Source: Spongorhabdus nitratireducens (GTDB lineage Bacteria > Pseudomonadota > Gammaproteobacteria > Pseudomonadales > Endozoicomonadaceae). From it: a stretch of DNA of 64,000 nt. A model generated the notes under the pieces. The model saw only the letters and a program-made list of their open reading frames with translations, searched no databases and had not been told where the DNA came from. Shown here piece after piece: positions 18,763 through 28,381 of the stretch. Position 1 is the stretch's first letter. Every line of letters starts with the position of its first letter. Where the stretch lies: assembly GCA_947387575.1 (NCBI GenBank), contig CANDOC010000002.1:188501-252500 (forward strand), given 5' to 3'. A program made the translations under genes and the position numbers.

Positions 18763-19320
18763 ATGAGCCGTTTCAAGAAGCTTCCCTACAACAAAGCAAA
18801 AGAAGTTACAGATCGCTATGATCTCCGCCCCGAGTGCGAACCGCTGCTATTGGATGACCCTTCAGTTGCTGACTACATCGCACGCCTGCAGGAGCAGGAT
18901 CTGGCCGGTGATCTGATCACTTTTCTCTGTTACGGCCTGCCCATCAGGGAAGCTTTCAGCTGGGCATTAAACTGTGTCGAGTCTGCAGATAACAGCTGGG
19001 CACCTGATGAGCTGGAAGCTCTGGCCGTAACACGGGCATGGCTGCATAAGCCCGATGACAGCAATCGCCGGCTTGGTGATCAGGCTGCCAAACGTTGCGG
19101 GCACAAGAATGGTCCTGGATGGTTGGCCCAGGCTGTCTACTGGAGCGGAGGGAGTTTGATGCCAGCTGGTGAGCCGGTCGTTTTGCCGCCAGATTTTTTG
19201 TACGCTCAGGCGCTGTCAGGTGCTATCAACCTGACCGCTATTCTTCCGGACGGAGCAAACGCAAATGAGCGTTACCAACAGTACACCAAACTGGGGTTGA
19301 GCATCGCCGCAGGCCGGTAA
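18763..19320 (+). CDS. T6SS-associated DUF6931-like protein
   Basis: A soluble 185-aa protein with no signal peptide or membrane segment. It resembles small proteins often found behind vgrG (DUF6931-type: SVADYIARLQEQDL, then LPIREAFSWALNCV, and PGWLAQAVYWSGGSL). It starts 37 bp after vgrG with GGAGC upstream, so it is probably cotranscribed. A chaperone or adaptor for spike loading would fit but is unproven. Confidence 0.7.
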   Translation: MSRFKKLPYNKAKEVTDRYDLRPECEPLLLDDPSVADYIARLQEQDLAGDLITFLCYGLPIREAFSWALNCVESADNSWAPDELEALAVTRAWLHKPDDSNRRLGDQAAKRCGHKNGPGWLAQAVYWSGGSLMPAGEPVVLPPDFLYAQALSGAINLTAILPDGANANERYQQYTKLGLSIAAGR

Positions 19321-19409
19321 TCTTTCACGCCAACACGACTTAAAAAACAGCATCAAGTTTCAAGCCTGCCTATATTGAAACAATCCTGAAAACCAATGAG
19401 GGTGATGCA

Positions 19410-19706
19410 ATGGCTGATGATCTGGCGTTCAGAATTCAGCTTGGACTGGTGATGCCCAAGCTGAAACAACACATTGCTCCCGAGCTTTCCAAAATTGTTG
19501 AAGAGCTGGTCAAAAATGCACGGGATGGCTCTGCAGATGAGGGCGTCGATATGGCTCCGGTCAAGGAGCTGATAATGAAAGATCTGGATATTTTCCTGGA
19601 CAACGAAATACTGCCTCCGCTGGAGCAAAAATATAACCCCAAACCCGATGAAGCTGAAACGCCGGAAGAAGAAGCACCTGCAGAAGAGGCTGCTGCAGAA
19701 AGCTGA
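19410..19706 (+). CDS. Small acidic protein of the vgrG operon, function unknown
   Basis: The 98-aa product has a helical first half (AFRIQLGLVMPKLKQHIAPELSKIV) and a Glu/Ala-rich tail (EEEAPAEEAAAES). There is no signal peptide or membrane segment. The ATG at 19410 has GAGGGTG about nine bases upstream. It is the last gene of the vgrG operon before a strong terminator at 19721. I do not recognise the family. An adaptor, or an immunity or chaperone partner of the upstream gene, is possible. Confidence 0.65.
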   Translation: MADDLAFRIQLGLVMPKLKQHIAPELSKIVEELVKNARDGSADEGVDMAPVKELIMKDLDIFLDNEILPPLEQKYNPKPDEAETPEEEAPAEEAAAES

Positions 19707-19720
19707 AACAGTTAAACGAC

Positions 19721-19746
19721 ACAGCTCTGGCATGAGCCAGAGCTGT
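19721..19746 (+). terminator. Terminator between the vgrG operon and the DUF945 gene
   Basis: A perfect 11-bp stem ACAGCTCTGGC / GCCAGAGCTGT with a 4-nt loop, followed by TAACACATTTT. It lies between convergent genes and could act on both strands. Confidence 0.8.
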
Positions 19747-19755
19747 TAACACATT

Positions 19756-21132
19756 TTAGATTGCAGGCAGCGGAACGGGATTGCCATTCAGAACAGCTTT
19801 GCCTTCTTCCATTGAAAACTCAGCTGTGTATTGCTGTTCGTTGTGTACCAGTATTCCTTGAGCGGTCAGACTGGCAAGTACAATTTCAGCCTGTTGTTCA
19901 CTGATTTTGTGAATTTCTGCTTCAGTAAAGTTGCCACTGCTTTTCACTTTCTCGGCAATAACCATCTCAGCCAGTTTCTTTGCCAGTGCTTTGTCAGCGC
20001 TGGAAGATGCACTCAGCTGAAGTTTTTTAAGCCAGTAACTTTCATCGTTCAACAGTTCAGGATTGAGGCTATAGTCCGACAGTTTCAGGCTCATATTACT
20101 GTCATATTTACCTTCTGGCAGAGTAAACCGCAGGCTGTCGATTTTAAATTCCGGTTTGGTTTCCAGCAGCAGCGGCAGACTGTCCAGTGCAATCTGGTTA
20201 ATAACTTCTTCTGCCAAAGGCTCGCCATCAAGCAGCTTTGCAAATGTCTGGTTATAAGCCTTATTGAAAGCACTGCTGTAGTTTAACAGTGAGATATCAA
20301 ATCCCAGCTCAGACACCTGAAATTCATCCACTTCGACTTTACCGACACCATAGCGTATTTGCATATCAGCTTTGGATGCGTCAGGGCTGACATCAATATC
20401 GGTAACCATGGTGATATCACTGACGTTGAACACTTCGCCATCAGCCAGTTGACCAACTGAAATTTGAAACTCGCCGTCATAAAGCTCATAGCTCATCAAC
20501 TTATCCATAGACAGCTCAGCTGACAGCGTCAGATCCAGATTATCGAGCTTTACTACTTTATCACTGTCACCTATTTCGATTTGGGCGATATCACCATCAT
20601 AATTAATGAACCCATCACTGCCAGTCCATGCCTTTGACTGATAGCCGCTGAACTGCAAAGTCACATCACCTTCAGTAACCTCAAATGCAGGAACCACTTC
20701 ATTAAAAGAGATATTTCCAAACCAGCTAACCTGCCCTTCAGAACGATAGACAGGTTCGGAAATTGCCAGCTTCTGCTCCAATTCAGGGGTATTAATAATA
20801 TGAGATTCCCAACTGAACCGGTTTAACCCCAGGCCGTGTTGGAAGGTAAAGGGACCATGAGCAATTTCAAGAGCGGTCTGGAATTTAATTCCTTTAAAAT
20901 CACCCGCTTCTTCTTTGGATAATGGCGGAATAAAGTCAACCTTGACCACTGCACTGGAGGCAAACCAGCCTTTCTGAAAGTCTTCCAGCTCTACTGTCAA
21001 TCCAGGATAATTATTGGCGCGGCTGATCTCTGCCGCCAATCGACTTTCTACACTGTCGCCGATTACTTTCGGCCCGACCAGAACACCCGCTGCAATAGCA
21101 GCTGCAGACAGGCCAATTATCATTTTTTTCAT
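19756..21132 (-). CDS. DUF945 (YdgA-like) family protein
   Basis: The 458-aa product has an N-terminal signal anchor (KKMIIGLSAAAIAAGVLVGP). The family N-terminal region follows (VESRLAAEISRANNYPGLTVELEDFQKGWFASSAVVKV), typical of YdgA/DUF945 proteins, large beta-rich envelope proteins of unclear function. It ends convergently with the vgrG operon and lies downstream of the T6SS kinase gene with a 112-bp gap, so it may or may not share that transcript. No T6SS-specific motif was recognised. Confidence 0.8.
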   Translation of the reverse strand: MKKMIIGLSAAAIAAGVLVGPKVIGDSVESRLAAEISRANNYPGLTVELEDFQKGWFASSAVVKVDFIPPLSKEEAGDFKGIKFQTALEIAHGPFTFQHGLGLNRFSWESHIINTPELEQKLAISEPVYRSEGQVSWFGNISFNEVVPAFEVTEGDVTLQFSGYQSKAWTGSDGFINYDGDIAQIEIGDSDKVVKLDNLDLTLSAELSMDKLMSYELYDGEFQISVGQLADGEVFNVSDITMVTDIDVSPDASKADMQIRYGVGKVEVDEFQVSELGFDISLLNYSSAFNKAYNQTFAKLLDGEPLAEEVINQIALDSLPLLLETKPEFKIDSLRFTLPEGKYDSNMSLKLSDYSLNPELLNDESYWLKKLQLSASSSADKALAKKLAEMVIAEKVKSSGNFTEAEIHKISEQQAEIVLASLTAQGILVHNEQQYTAEFSMEEGKAVLNGNPVPLPAI

Positions 21133-21244
21133 AACTTCGATCCCATGAAGTAAATAAGCTGAAGATCAGACAATCAGAGCCGAATGAGCTTATCACTGCA
21201 TGGCATGTGACGTATACCTATGCAAAAGAAGAGAATAATGTCTA

Positions 21245-22054
21245 TCAGTACCAGCGTCTGGCCTGCATATAAATATTGCCCAGACTGACATTTTGAGGCG
21301 ATCTGAAATGCGCAATAAACCAGCGAAAGTCGCTCCGTGACATATTGTCAGGACATTTCAGTTCTGCGAGAGCAGCACTCATGTTTGCCGGGATCCGGCC
21401 TCCAAAGGGGTGGCGCCCTGTCCATAAAACCCAGAGCAGAATCAGCAGGCTGAAATGGTCATCCGCAAAGGAAACCTTTCCTTGCCCTCTTAACAGATCA
21501 GGAGAAGCAAAACCGTAAGAAAGCTGGCGACGATAGGGGTAGGGAATATCAGCACGAAGCGCAGCACCGAAATCCAGCAGCCATAACTGACCGTTACTAT
21601 AAACGAGATTATCCGGATGCAGATCACAGTGACAGATTCCCCGTCCGTGACAGGCAGCAAGTAAAGGTGCCAGTTGCTGCACCAGCTTTCCTGCAGCCCG
21701 ACGGCCCCGACCACACTGCAGTACAGATTGGGCTTCAGGTAGCCACTGAACCAGCAGCCAGAGTCCTCCTTCCGATCGAATCAGACCTTCCAAACGAGGA
21801 ATGCCCTGAATCCCTTTCAGCTCAAGTAATGCTCTGGCTTCATTCAGAATATAGGTTTGGTATTGCTGCTGATCTGAGCTGAAAACACCTTTCAGCAAAA
21901 ATGGTTGGCCGGTTTTACGGTCAACAACATAACGGGAGAACTGGCTGCCACAGTACTTTTGCAGATAAAAGTGCTTCTCCAGTGCAGCAGGATAAGAATC
22001 CTCATCAGCTTGAAAGCAGGATGGCAGCAGCCCGTGGTTTGTCAGCAGATTCAT
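21245..22054 (-). CDS. Ser/Thr protein kinase-like protein, last gene of the FHA-tssJKLM operon
   Basis: The 269-aa product shows a compact protein-kinase fold. It has an ATP-binding lysine in FLLKGVF (Lys55), a likely helix-C Glu in NEARALLEL, a catalytic loop HCDLHPDN (Asp144, Asn149) and DFG at 161-163. The loop Lys is replaced by His (as in HGDLHPGN-type kinases). No membrane segment or sensor domain is present. It starts 27 bp after tssM and is in one operon with an FHA protein, which suggests threonine-phosphorylation control of the T6SS as in the PpkA/Fha pathway. A PppA-type phosphatase is not found here. Confidence 0.8.
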   Translation of the reverse strand: MNLLTNHGLLPSCFQADEDSYPAALEKHFYLQKYCGSQFSRYVVDRKTGQPFLLKGVFSSDQQQYQTYILNEARALLELKGIQGIPRLEGLIRSEGGLWLLVQWLPEAQSVLQCGRGRRAAGKLVQQLAPLLAACHGRGICHCDLHPDNLVYSNGQLWLLDFGAALRADIPYPYRRQLSYGFASPDLLRGQGKVSFADDHFSLLILLWVLWTGRHPFGGRIPANMSAALAELKCPDNMSRSDFRWFIAHFRSPQNVSLGNIYMQARRWY

Positions 22055-22081
22055 GGTACAGCTTTGTTATCAGTTTTTATG

Positions 22082-25000
22082 TCAGATGCTCTCCGGTAGC
22101 TTGAAGTGGGTAAATATTCTACCCATGGACTCATGTACTCCCGGCAGTTCAAACCATAGTCGGGCTTTGTAATCTTTCAACTGCAGACGTGCTTCATAAG
22201 CAGACAGGTCATTGCCCGGTAGCGGCCTTAGTCCTCCGGCATAGAGCATCCTCAGCATCGCCCAGGCCCCGTAAAATTGCTGCCGGGCCAGTAGCAACTT
22301 GCCATTATAGAAAGCCAGCTCAACGGAATGTCCCGGATCAGCACCTGGCCAGGTAACCTCCTGCCAGATACGGGGGCCATGTTGATAGCGGTAAACACTC
22401 TGGGCAGAGCTCAGTCGCAACTCGGTCACATTGGAACTAAGGTCCCTTGCCTGTAACCGAATCAGGAGCCCCAGGGTGCCGGCATCGCCATTGAAGAAAA
22501 CGTTTCGAATCTGATTTGCACTATGGATGACCTGCTTCAGTTCAGGTCTGAAGGTAATACTATGTCCCCCTATAATTCGGGGGCTGCCATCCCGGGACAG
22601 ATCAAGGAAAGGGTTTAGGTAACTTTTCATAAACCCTGACAGCACGCCCTTTGGAGCAAAAAAGGTAGCAAAATCTGTCAAACCGGCATCACGGTCAGAG
22701 TTAGGCTGAAATGGAAACCGTCCCTCCAGTGTCTGCTGATATACCGATACAACCTTTTCATGCCACTGTTGGGCAATCCAGTCATGAGCCCCCTGAAACA
22801 TCAGTAACCAGACTTGACTGACCAGCTCAGTAATCCACCGGCCACAGGGATCAGGTAACGCAGCTGCAGCCGTTGTCAGAGAATAAAGCGGTCCTGCCCC
22901 CTGAACATGTTCCAGCGCCATACCATGTAATGCCTGACGGGTATCCCCTGTTGCTACCGCCTGCTGTAAAGCCTTCTGTAGCACACCTGCGGCGGCAATA
23001 ACCTGATTAATGGCATTGGCTTCACTGCCTCCTGCCGTTGCCAGCAGTTGCCAGCCGTAGAATGCCGAAGCGACACTTTCTGTCAGTCGGTTATGTGCTA
23101 TCGGTGTTCCAAGATCTCTGGCCTTGCCCAGACTTCCTGCAGGTATTTTGACTTTCGCTTTTTTAGCCGCGGTTTTTAAAGCCTTTTGCTCCAACTCACC
23201 CGGCACAGCCGACTCATCACTATCCCCCTGTTCCTGCTCATCAAGAACAAGCCGGGTTCCTTCAGCAACATTATTAACCAGCATTAGCAGGGGTGATGCG
23301 ACTGGTCGCTGCAGCAAAGTCAGCATTCTCAAGGCATCACTCAGATCACTGACCTGGGCCAGCGTTACCTGATTCAGCAGTGTCTGCCACTCACGAATAT
23401 AAGTCTCTGCATAAGCCTGACGCAGCCGGGCAGCAAAGTCAGCTTTTTCCTGTGCACTGGCTGGCTCCGTAATGCCTTTCACCCGACGAATATCATTATA
23501 CAGACCGGTTACCAGCTCACTGTTTGCAGCCAGATCGAGTCGACTAAATCCATCCCGGGTAAACAGCACAGGAATTGTGCTGCTGTCGGTATCAGCATTT
23601 TTCTGCAATCGGAAAAATGCGTAGAAATCCCTGCCTAACAAATCTCCAGCCGTCGCACGAGCCCCAAATGCCGGCTGTTGCTCCAGCAATAACAGGCCCA
23701 GTTTATCCGCCCGGATATTGTTAATCTGCCTTCTGGCTTTATCGACTAACCCTTCATCAACAGAGCGTTGCAGGTGCATTGCCTTGAGTTCAGACAACTG
23801 TCGCTTGAGCGCTAAAGTACTGTTCTCTGATAGCAATGATTGCCGCAGTACCAGACTCACCAGCCGGGTTTGCAAAATTTCAAGTTCTGATGGCGAGGGA
23901 GAATGAAACATAAGATAAAGCTCAAGCCATTCAAAAATGGCAGAGCGTTGCTGGGAATCGAGCGCCTGCTTTAGCTGCTCCTTTAGCAAATCATCCAGCT
24001 TCGGCAATAACAGGTGCCTTCTCGCTGCTAACCAGGTTCGCTCGGCAACCGGCTCACTGCGAGCAAGGTCTGGCCAGATCACCACATACCAGGGGTCATC
24101 CTGATGAAGCCGGAGTTCAATTTCCCGCAGTTGTTCCAGCGACTCAAGAATGGAATCCAACGTCGCATGTTTAACTGTTACAGTACTGTCATGTCCACCG
24201 GCAGTGCACATAGCTTCAGCACTCTCATCCCATTCTGTTACAGCCTGCAGTAACTGATGTCGTAGCTGGTTTTCATAACGAATGTTAAGTACAGCCCATA
24301 AAGCACCCACCCCGAGCAATAAAGTCAGCAATAACCAGTAAAATGAGCGCCGAATACGCCACCACCTCACCTTTTTACGGTTATGCCCGGCAAGCCAGGC
24401 TTCCGGCACAATGACCTGCTCCAGTATCTGGCTGCTGAACAAAGGCTGGCCCTGATCATCCTTACCCGGCATTTTCGGTGCCAGCAGGTTATAACGCTGG
24501 CTGAAGTTCTGTCCGAGAGGGTCATGCCGGGCTTCACCTCCCAATGCCAGTAAAAAGTAACCACGAAACCAGACCGGAGCCTGTAGCGGATGTTTACTGA
24601 AGACCATATTAAGAAAGCGAGCCAGCTTCTTACCCACCAGCTGTAGCTGCACCGGCAAGGCCACCAGCGATGCCCAGTTTTCCCGCCGGGGATCTTCCTG
24701 AATCATATGCAGAGCGCGGGTGCTCAACATATGCAGCAACTCCTGCCAGTGAGAGGCAAACCACTTGCTATCAAAGCCCGGTGTTGCGGCACTGCCCGAC
24801 CCGGGCACCAGCCCGCCAAACAACTCTTCCGACTCACCGGCATGGGCTGCGGCAAAGCTGGATGAAAAATCCATCAACTTGTCCGCACCGCTAATCAGAA
24901 CCCACACTGGCAGCCTCTGATTCAGCACACTGCTGATCTCTCCCAGCCGCAACCCCATATAAGCCGCGTCGGCCTCACTCAACCGCGGATCAGACGCAGC

Positions 25001-25627
25001 CAGATTCTCCATTCCCTCAACACATATCACACCATTAAGAGGGTAACGGGGACGATGGTGGACAACCCGCTGCAGCAACTGTTTCCATGGACTTGTGCCA
25101 GTTTGATCACGACCGGTTTCAAACAGATCCCCGTCAATTCTGATAATCAGCATTTCCGCACTGCACCAGAACTGGCAATACTGGTCAGCAGCATCAATCA
25201 CAGGGGTATGAATTTTCACCAACCCCCAATAACGCAGCAATGTCGTTTTACCGGTGCCCTTGCCTCCCAGCATCAAAAACCAGGGCAATCCATAAACATC
25301 CGGGTTATTTTCATGTAGTCGTTTAACAACAGCATCCAGTGCCGACCTGATCGACGCCCCCACCAGTTCATTCGACTCAGGAGTTACATCATTATCTTCA
25401 CTCTTTTTCTTCTCAGGTTTGGGCTGTGATTTCTTTTCCAGTTTGAACAGTCGCCATATTACCCAGCCGACCATGCTGGAAATAAACATGATGACCGCAG
25501 AGAACAACCAACCGATATAGCCCTGAAACTGGGAGGGCAACCAGATGCCAACAATGACGATCACTGCCCCCATCAGCAGCAGGACAATAACGGCCCCCAC
25601 ACGCCGTGCAATGTTGAGCAATGTCAT
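22082..25627 (-). CDS. tssM: T6SS inner-membrane complex protein TssM (IcmF)
   Basis: The 1181-aa IcmF-family protein of the TssJLM membrane complex. There are two N-terminal membrane segments (about residues 12-30 and 38-58) and a third near 425-450. A cytoplasmic NTPase domain lies between, with Walker A GGKGTGKTTLL near residue 120. A long periplasmic part ends in the C-terminal beta domain that contacts TssJ. It overlaps the tssL stop by 4 bp. Length and topology are normal for the family. Confidence 0.96.
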   Translation of the reverse strand: MTLLNIARRVGAVIVLLLMGAVIVIVGIWLPSQFQGYIGWLFSAVIMFISSMVGWVIWRLFKLEKKSQPKPEKKKSEDNDVTPESNELVGASIRSALDAVVKRLHENNPDVYGLPWFLMLGGKGTGKTTLLRYWGLVKIHTPVIDAADQYCQFWCSAEMLIIRIDGDLFETGRDQTGTSPWKQLLQRVVHHRPRYPLNGVICVEGMENLAASDPRLSEADAAYMGLRLGEISSVLNQRLPVWVLISGADKLMDFSSSFAAAHAGESEELFGGLVPGSGSAATPGFDSKWFASHWQELLHMLSTRALHMIQEDPRRENWASLVALPVQLQLVGKKLARFLNMVFSKHPLQAPVWFRGYFLLALGGEARHDPLGQNFSQRYNLLAPKMPGKDDQGQPLFSSQILEQVIVPEAWLAGHNRKKVRWWRIRRSFYWLLLTLLLGVGALWAVLNIRYENQLRHQLLQAVTEWDESAEAMCTAGGHDSTVTVKHATLDSILESLEQLREIELRLHQDDPWYVVIWPDLARSEPVAERTWLAARRHLLLPKLDDLLKEQLKQALDSQQRSAIFEWLELYLMFHSPSPSELEILQTRLVSLVLRQSLLSENSTLALKRQLSELKAMHLQRSVDEGLVDKARRQINNIRADKLGLLLLEQQPAFGARATAGDLLGRDFYAFFRLQKNADTDSSTIPVLFTRDGFSRLDLAANSELVTGLYNDIRRVKGITEPASAQEKADFAARLRQAYAETYIREWQTLLNQVTLAQVSDLSDALRMLTLLQRPVASPLLMLVNNVAEGTRLVLDEQEQGDSDESAVPGELEQKALKTAAKKAKVKIPAGSLGKARDLGTPIAHNRLTESVASAFYGWQLLATAGGSEANAINQVIAAAGVLQKALQQAVATGDTRQALHGMALEHVQGAGPLYSLTTAAAALPDPCGRWITELVSQVWLLMFQGAHDWIAQQWHEKVVSVYQQTLEGRFPFQPNSDRDAGLTDFATFFAPKGVLSGFMKSYLNPFLDLSRDGSPRIIGGHSITFRPELKQVIHSANQIRNVFFNGDAGTLGLLIRLQARDLSSNVTELRLSSAQSVYRYQHGPRIWQEVTWPGADPGHSVELAFYNGKLLLARQQFYGAWAMLRMLYAGGLRPLPGNDLSAYEARLQLKDYKARLWFELPGVHESMGRIFTHFKLPESI

Positions 25628-26505
25628 TGTTTTGTTGTTCCACTGGAAGGCAAGAGTTTGTCTACTGCCTGACTCTGGTTCCTGACCGGGTTATCTTCAG
25701 GGTCTACGGTAGGAAAACCGCAGAAGAACGTATTTTCCAGTTCCAGTGCCACGGCATTGAACTGATGGATACAGTACCAGGCTGTTCCTGAAACCAGACA
25801 CAGCAACAAAAATGAGAGTGATATTACAGGTCGCCACCATGAGCGGGTTTTGACACGACGCCCCTGAGAGCGCGAAGGCTCAATACGAGGAAAAAAATAA
25901 CTGGGTTGGCGCTGACGGCTGACTAGCTGGTAAAGCTCGGATGTTATTGCATGCAACTGTCGGGAATGGTGGCGATATCGGCCACGAAACCCCAACCTCA
26001 AAAAAACGTACTGCAGCTCCAGTAAATCAATCAGCCGGGATGGATACCGCTTTGCCCGATCCAGCAATAGAAAGAAAACTTCCCCTCCATTCCGCCGGTT
26101 ATATAACCGGCTCAACAGAGTGTTATTGGCCCAGCCGGTGCGCCGCCCCCATTCGGTATAAAGAATTGATTCGTCAAACATGACACAGAACAGATAGCTG
26201 GATTTATCCACAATCCAGGGATGGCATTTGGAACGGCGCCCTTGTCGTCTGAAAAGCTGGATGTCCTCCACCAGCCGTTCCCGGAACAGCTCTGTATCCG
26301 CAGGTTCACCCAGTCGCGGCAACGTTGCGATCAAAGTCAGTAAACCGGCACCAAGGTTAAACAGCGGATTTTCAGCCGCACTGAATTCAGGCAGAGCCTG
26401 ACTTTGCCCACCACTCCTTGATGAAGTTGATTTTTCGTGTGATGACTCCAGCACATTGCCTTCTGCCAGCTGGGTACGCTCTTCACTGTTGGAGTAACTG
26501 CTCAT
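25624..26505 (-). CDS. tssL: T6SS inner-membrane complex protein TssL (DotU)
   Basis: DotU-family partner of TssM, 293 aa. The cytoplasmic domain carries the N-P-L-x-x-AAxLL-like start (NPLFNLGAGLLTLIATL) and conserved YLFCVMFDE and GWANNTLLSRLY segments. A single membrane segment lies near residues 230-250 (SLSFLLLCLVSGTAWYCI). Only about 45 periplasmic residues follow, and no OmpA-like peptidoglycan-binding domain is fused. The start is placed at ATG 26505; GTG 26511 is an alternative. Confidence 0.93.
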   Translation of the reverse strand: MSSYSNSEERTQLAEGNVLESSHEKSTSSRSGGQSQALPEFSAAENPLFNLGAGLLTLIATLPRLGEPADTELFRERLVEDIQLFRRQGRRSKCHPWIVDKSSYLFCVMFDESILYTEWGRRTGWANNTLLSRLYNRRNGGEVFFLLLDRAKRYPSRLIDLLELQYVFLRLGFRGRYRHHSRQLHAITSELYQLVSRQRQPSYFFPRIEPSRSQGRRVKTRSWWRPVISLSFLLLCLVSGTAWYCIHQFNAVALELENTFFCGFPTVDPEDNPVRNQSQAVDKLLPSSGTTKQ

Positions 26506-26520
26506 ATCCACAGAACCGGC

Positions 26521-27861
26521 TTACCTGATCACAAATAATCTCACTGCCACATCCGGAATGCGCTCATCGATATGTAACAGTAACGGCTCCATGGCTTGTA
26601 GCATTTCCTGCCACAGAGCATGACGGGTATCAACTTCAAACCAGGCAGTGTCGGGCGATACCTTCAGTTCCAGTGGTGGCATGGCAAGCGGTTTGAGCGG
26701 CACCCCCGGAAGGGCATTACATACCAGCTCTTTCATTCGCTGCCGGCCTGCCAACTTACCTGACCGGACAAAGTGCTTGTTCAGGCTGACACTACCAATA
26801 CTGGACGTCACTGCCAGAATAACCCGGCTTCCCTGAAGCTCTTCCGCATTACTCCACTCCATTTTGAAAATACGGCTCTCAGCAAACTGTTTGTCATCCC
26901 AGTGTCGCTCTACAACCGCATCTTCATGGCGTACTCCCAACCTGTGGCGCAACTCGGCAAACAGTGGCGGGAAAATAGCTTCAACATTGTCCGGCTGATA
27001 AGGCTGCACCTCTTCTGCCGGCAGGGCTTCCATGGTTCGCAGCTCTCCGGCCAGCATTGACAGTTCCCGATAGAGACGACGCGGCCCGTACCCGGGATCA
27101 TCCAGCACCGCGCCACTCCACGGCAGCCAGCGGTTAAGAACCTGAAGCCATAGGTAATCCCGCATCTGTACCTGAAAAGTCACTCCTCTTGACTCAGTCG
27201 CCAGTCGCTGACTGATGCCTCTTGCCCGCCGGGTCATTAAAGCCGTCAGTTCCCGAATGCCGTTATAAAGATAGTCTGATGCCCTGATATTCAGGCAGGT
27301 TGGAATAAAGTTTTTTGCCAGTACGACTTCACCATCAGGACGTACTTCCTGTATCCGGCCAATGGGCATTAACAGCCATGAATCCAGTCCTTCCCGTTCA
27401 ACCTGCAAAACTATATTGGGGTGTAGCGTAGCGACATTCACCGGATCATTATCTTCCGAGGTGTCATCCAGCACTTCCTGCTGACGAATCCGGTAGCGTC
27501 GTTCACTTTGCTGAAAGCGGGCACCACTACCGTCGGATACATCTGTCGTATTAACCTGGCCGGAGCGGTACATCGGGATACCCAGACAAATTCGCTTTCC
27601 GGTTGAATTGGTGGGAACCTGCAGTACCAGATCCTGCTTCAGTTCAAACTGATAGCCATCAGAAAAAATTCCGGCTGCCTGGGTAATAACAATCTTTCCC
27701 CCTTTCAGGGCAGAAGTATCAATCTCCAGCTGACTGACCCCCTGGGTAAAACCGCAGATCTGTCTCAGGCAACCACGGATTTTTTCATGGAGATAGCGAT
27801 CATGCTGCTGAAAGTGCTGCGGAGTGATGAACATGCCCTCAAGCCAGGCGACGTTATCCAT
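26521..27861 (-). CDS. tssK: T6SS baseplate-membrane connector TssK
   Basis: Trimeric connector between baseplate and membrane complex, 446 aa. The N-terminal family signature WLEGMFITPQHFQQHDRYLH is clear and sets the start at ATG 27861, preceded by GGAGC, 10 bp after the tssJ stop. The open frame extends further upstream but would overlap tssJ. The internal LGIPMYRSGQ and DYLWLQVLNRWLP segments are also typical. It lies in order J-K-L-M. Confidence 0.95.
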   Translation of the reverse strand: MDNVAWLEGMFITPQHFQQHDRYLHEKIRGCLRQICGFTQGVSQLEIDTSALKGGKIVITQAAGIFSDGYQFELKQDLVLQVPTNSTGKRICLGIPMYRSGQVNTTDVSDGSGARFQQSERRYRIRQQEVLDDTSEDNDPVNVATLHPNIVLQVEREGLDSWLLMPIGRIQEVRPDGEVVLAKNFIPTCLNIRASDYLYNGIRELTALMTRRARGISQRLATESRGVTFQVQMRDYLWLQVLNRWLPWSGAVLDDPGYGPRRLYRELSMLAGELRTMEALPAEEVQPYQPDNVEAIFPPLFAELRHRLGVRHEDAVVERHWDDKQFAESRIFKMEWSNAEELQGSRVILAVTSSIGSVSLNKHFVRSGKLAGRQRMKELVCNALPGVPLKPLAMPPLELKVSPDTAWFEVDTRHALWQEMLQAMEPLLLHIDERIPDVAVRLFVIR

Positions 27862-27871
27862 ATAAGCTCCG

Positions 27872-28381
27872 TTACTGCAGAGATATATTTCTGCCGGTGA
27901 TCCGTAACCGGCAACGAGCCGGAGGTTGCTCAGGATCAACCTCCAGCAGGGCTTTGTTCACAGCCTGATCAAACTGCATAAATCCGGCCACAGCCGCAAT
28001 AAAGCGAGCCTCTGGTTCCAGTTTTATCGTGACCAGATAACGCTGCCCGGGCATGATAACCGGCAGAAATTCCTGCTCCAGCAAAGTGCCCTGCAATTGG
28101 GCTTCCGGTGCCTGATAAAGATCCAGAAAGCTGGCCTGCTCAAAAGATCGGGCAACTTTAAGCTGGTAAATACGCAACACCACAGGGTTGGAAAGCCCAC
28201 TGTCATCAGGATTAATAAAATCTGACGCCGTTATTTCAAGCTCCATTGCCACCGGTTTTCGGTTTTTCTCTTTGGCACTCTCCTCGTCTTCACTTTTACT
28301 GCCGGAGAACGAGCTGCAGCCAGCGATCAGTAACAGCCCTGCCATCAGAATGCATAGACAAACCCTGCAGTCCTGCGCCAT
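27872..28381 (-). CDS. tssJ: T6SS outer-membrane lipoprotein TssJ
   Basis: Lipoprotein that anchors the membrane complex to the outer membrane. The 169 aa have a signal with lipobox LIAGC (Cys22) and a transthyretin-like beta domain with the family segments VVLRIYQL and FEQASFLDLYQ. The start codon directly follows the stop of the FHA gene. Confidence 0.93.
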   Translation of the reverse strand: MAQDCRVCLCILMAGLLLIAGCSSFSGSKSEDEESAKEKNRKPVAMELEITASDFINPDDSGLSNPVVLRIYQLKVARSFEQASFLDLYQAPEAQLQGTLLEQEFLPVIMPGQRYLVTIKLEPEARFIAAVAGFMQFDQAVNKALLEVDPEQPPARCRLRITGRNISLQ

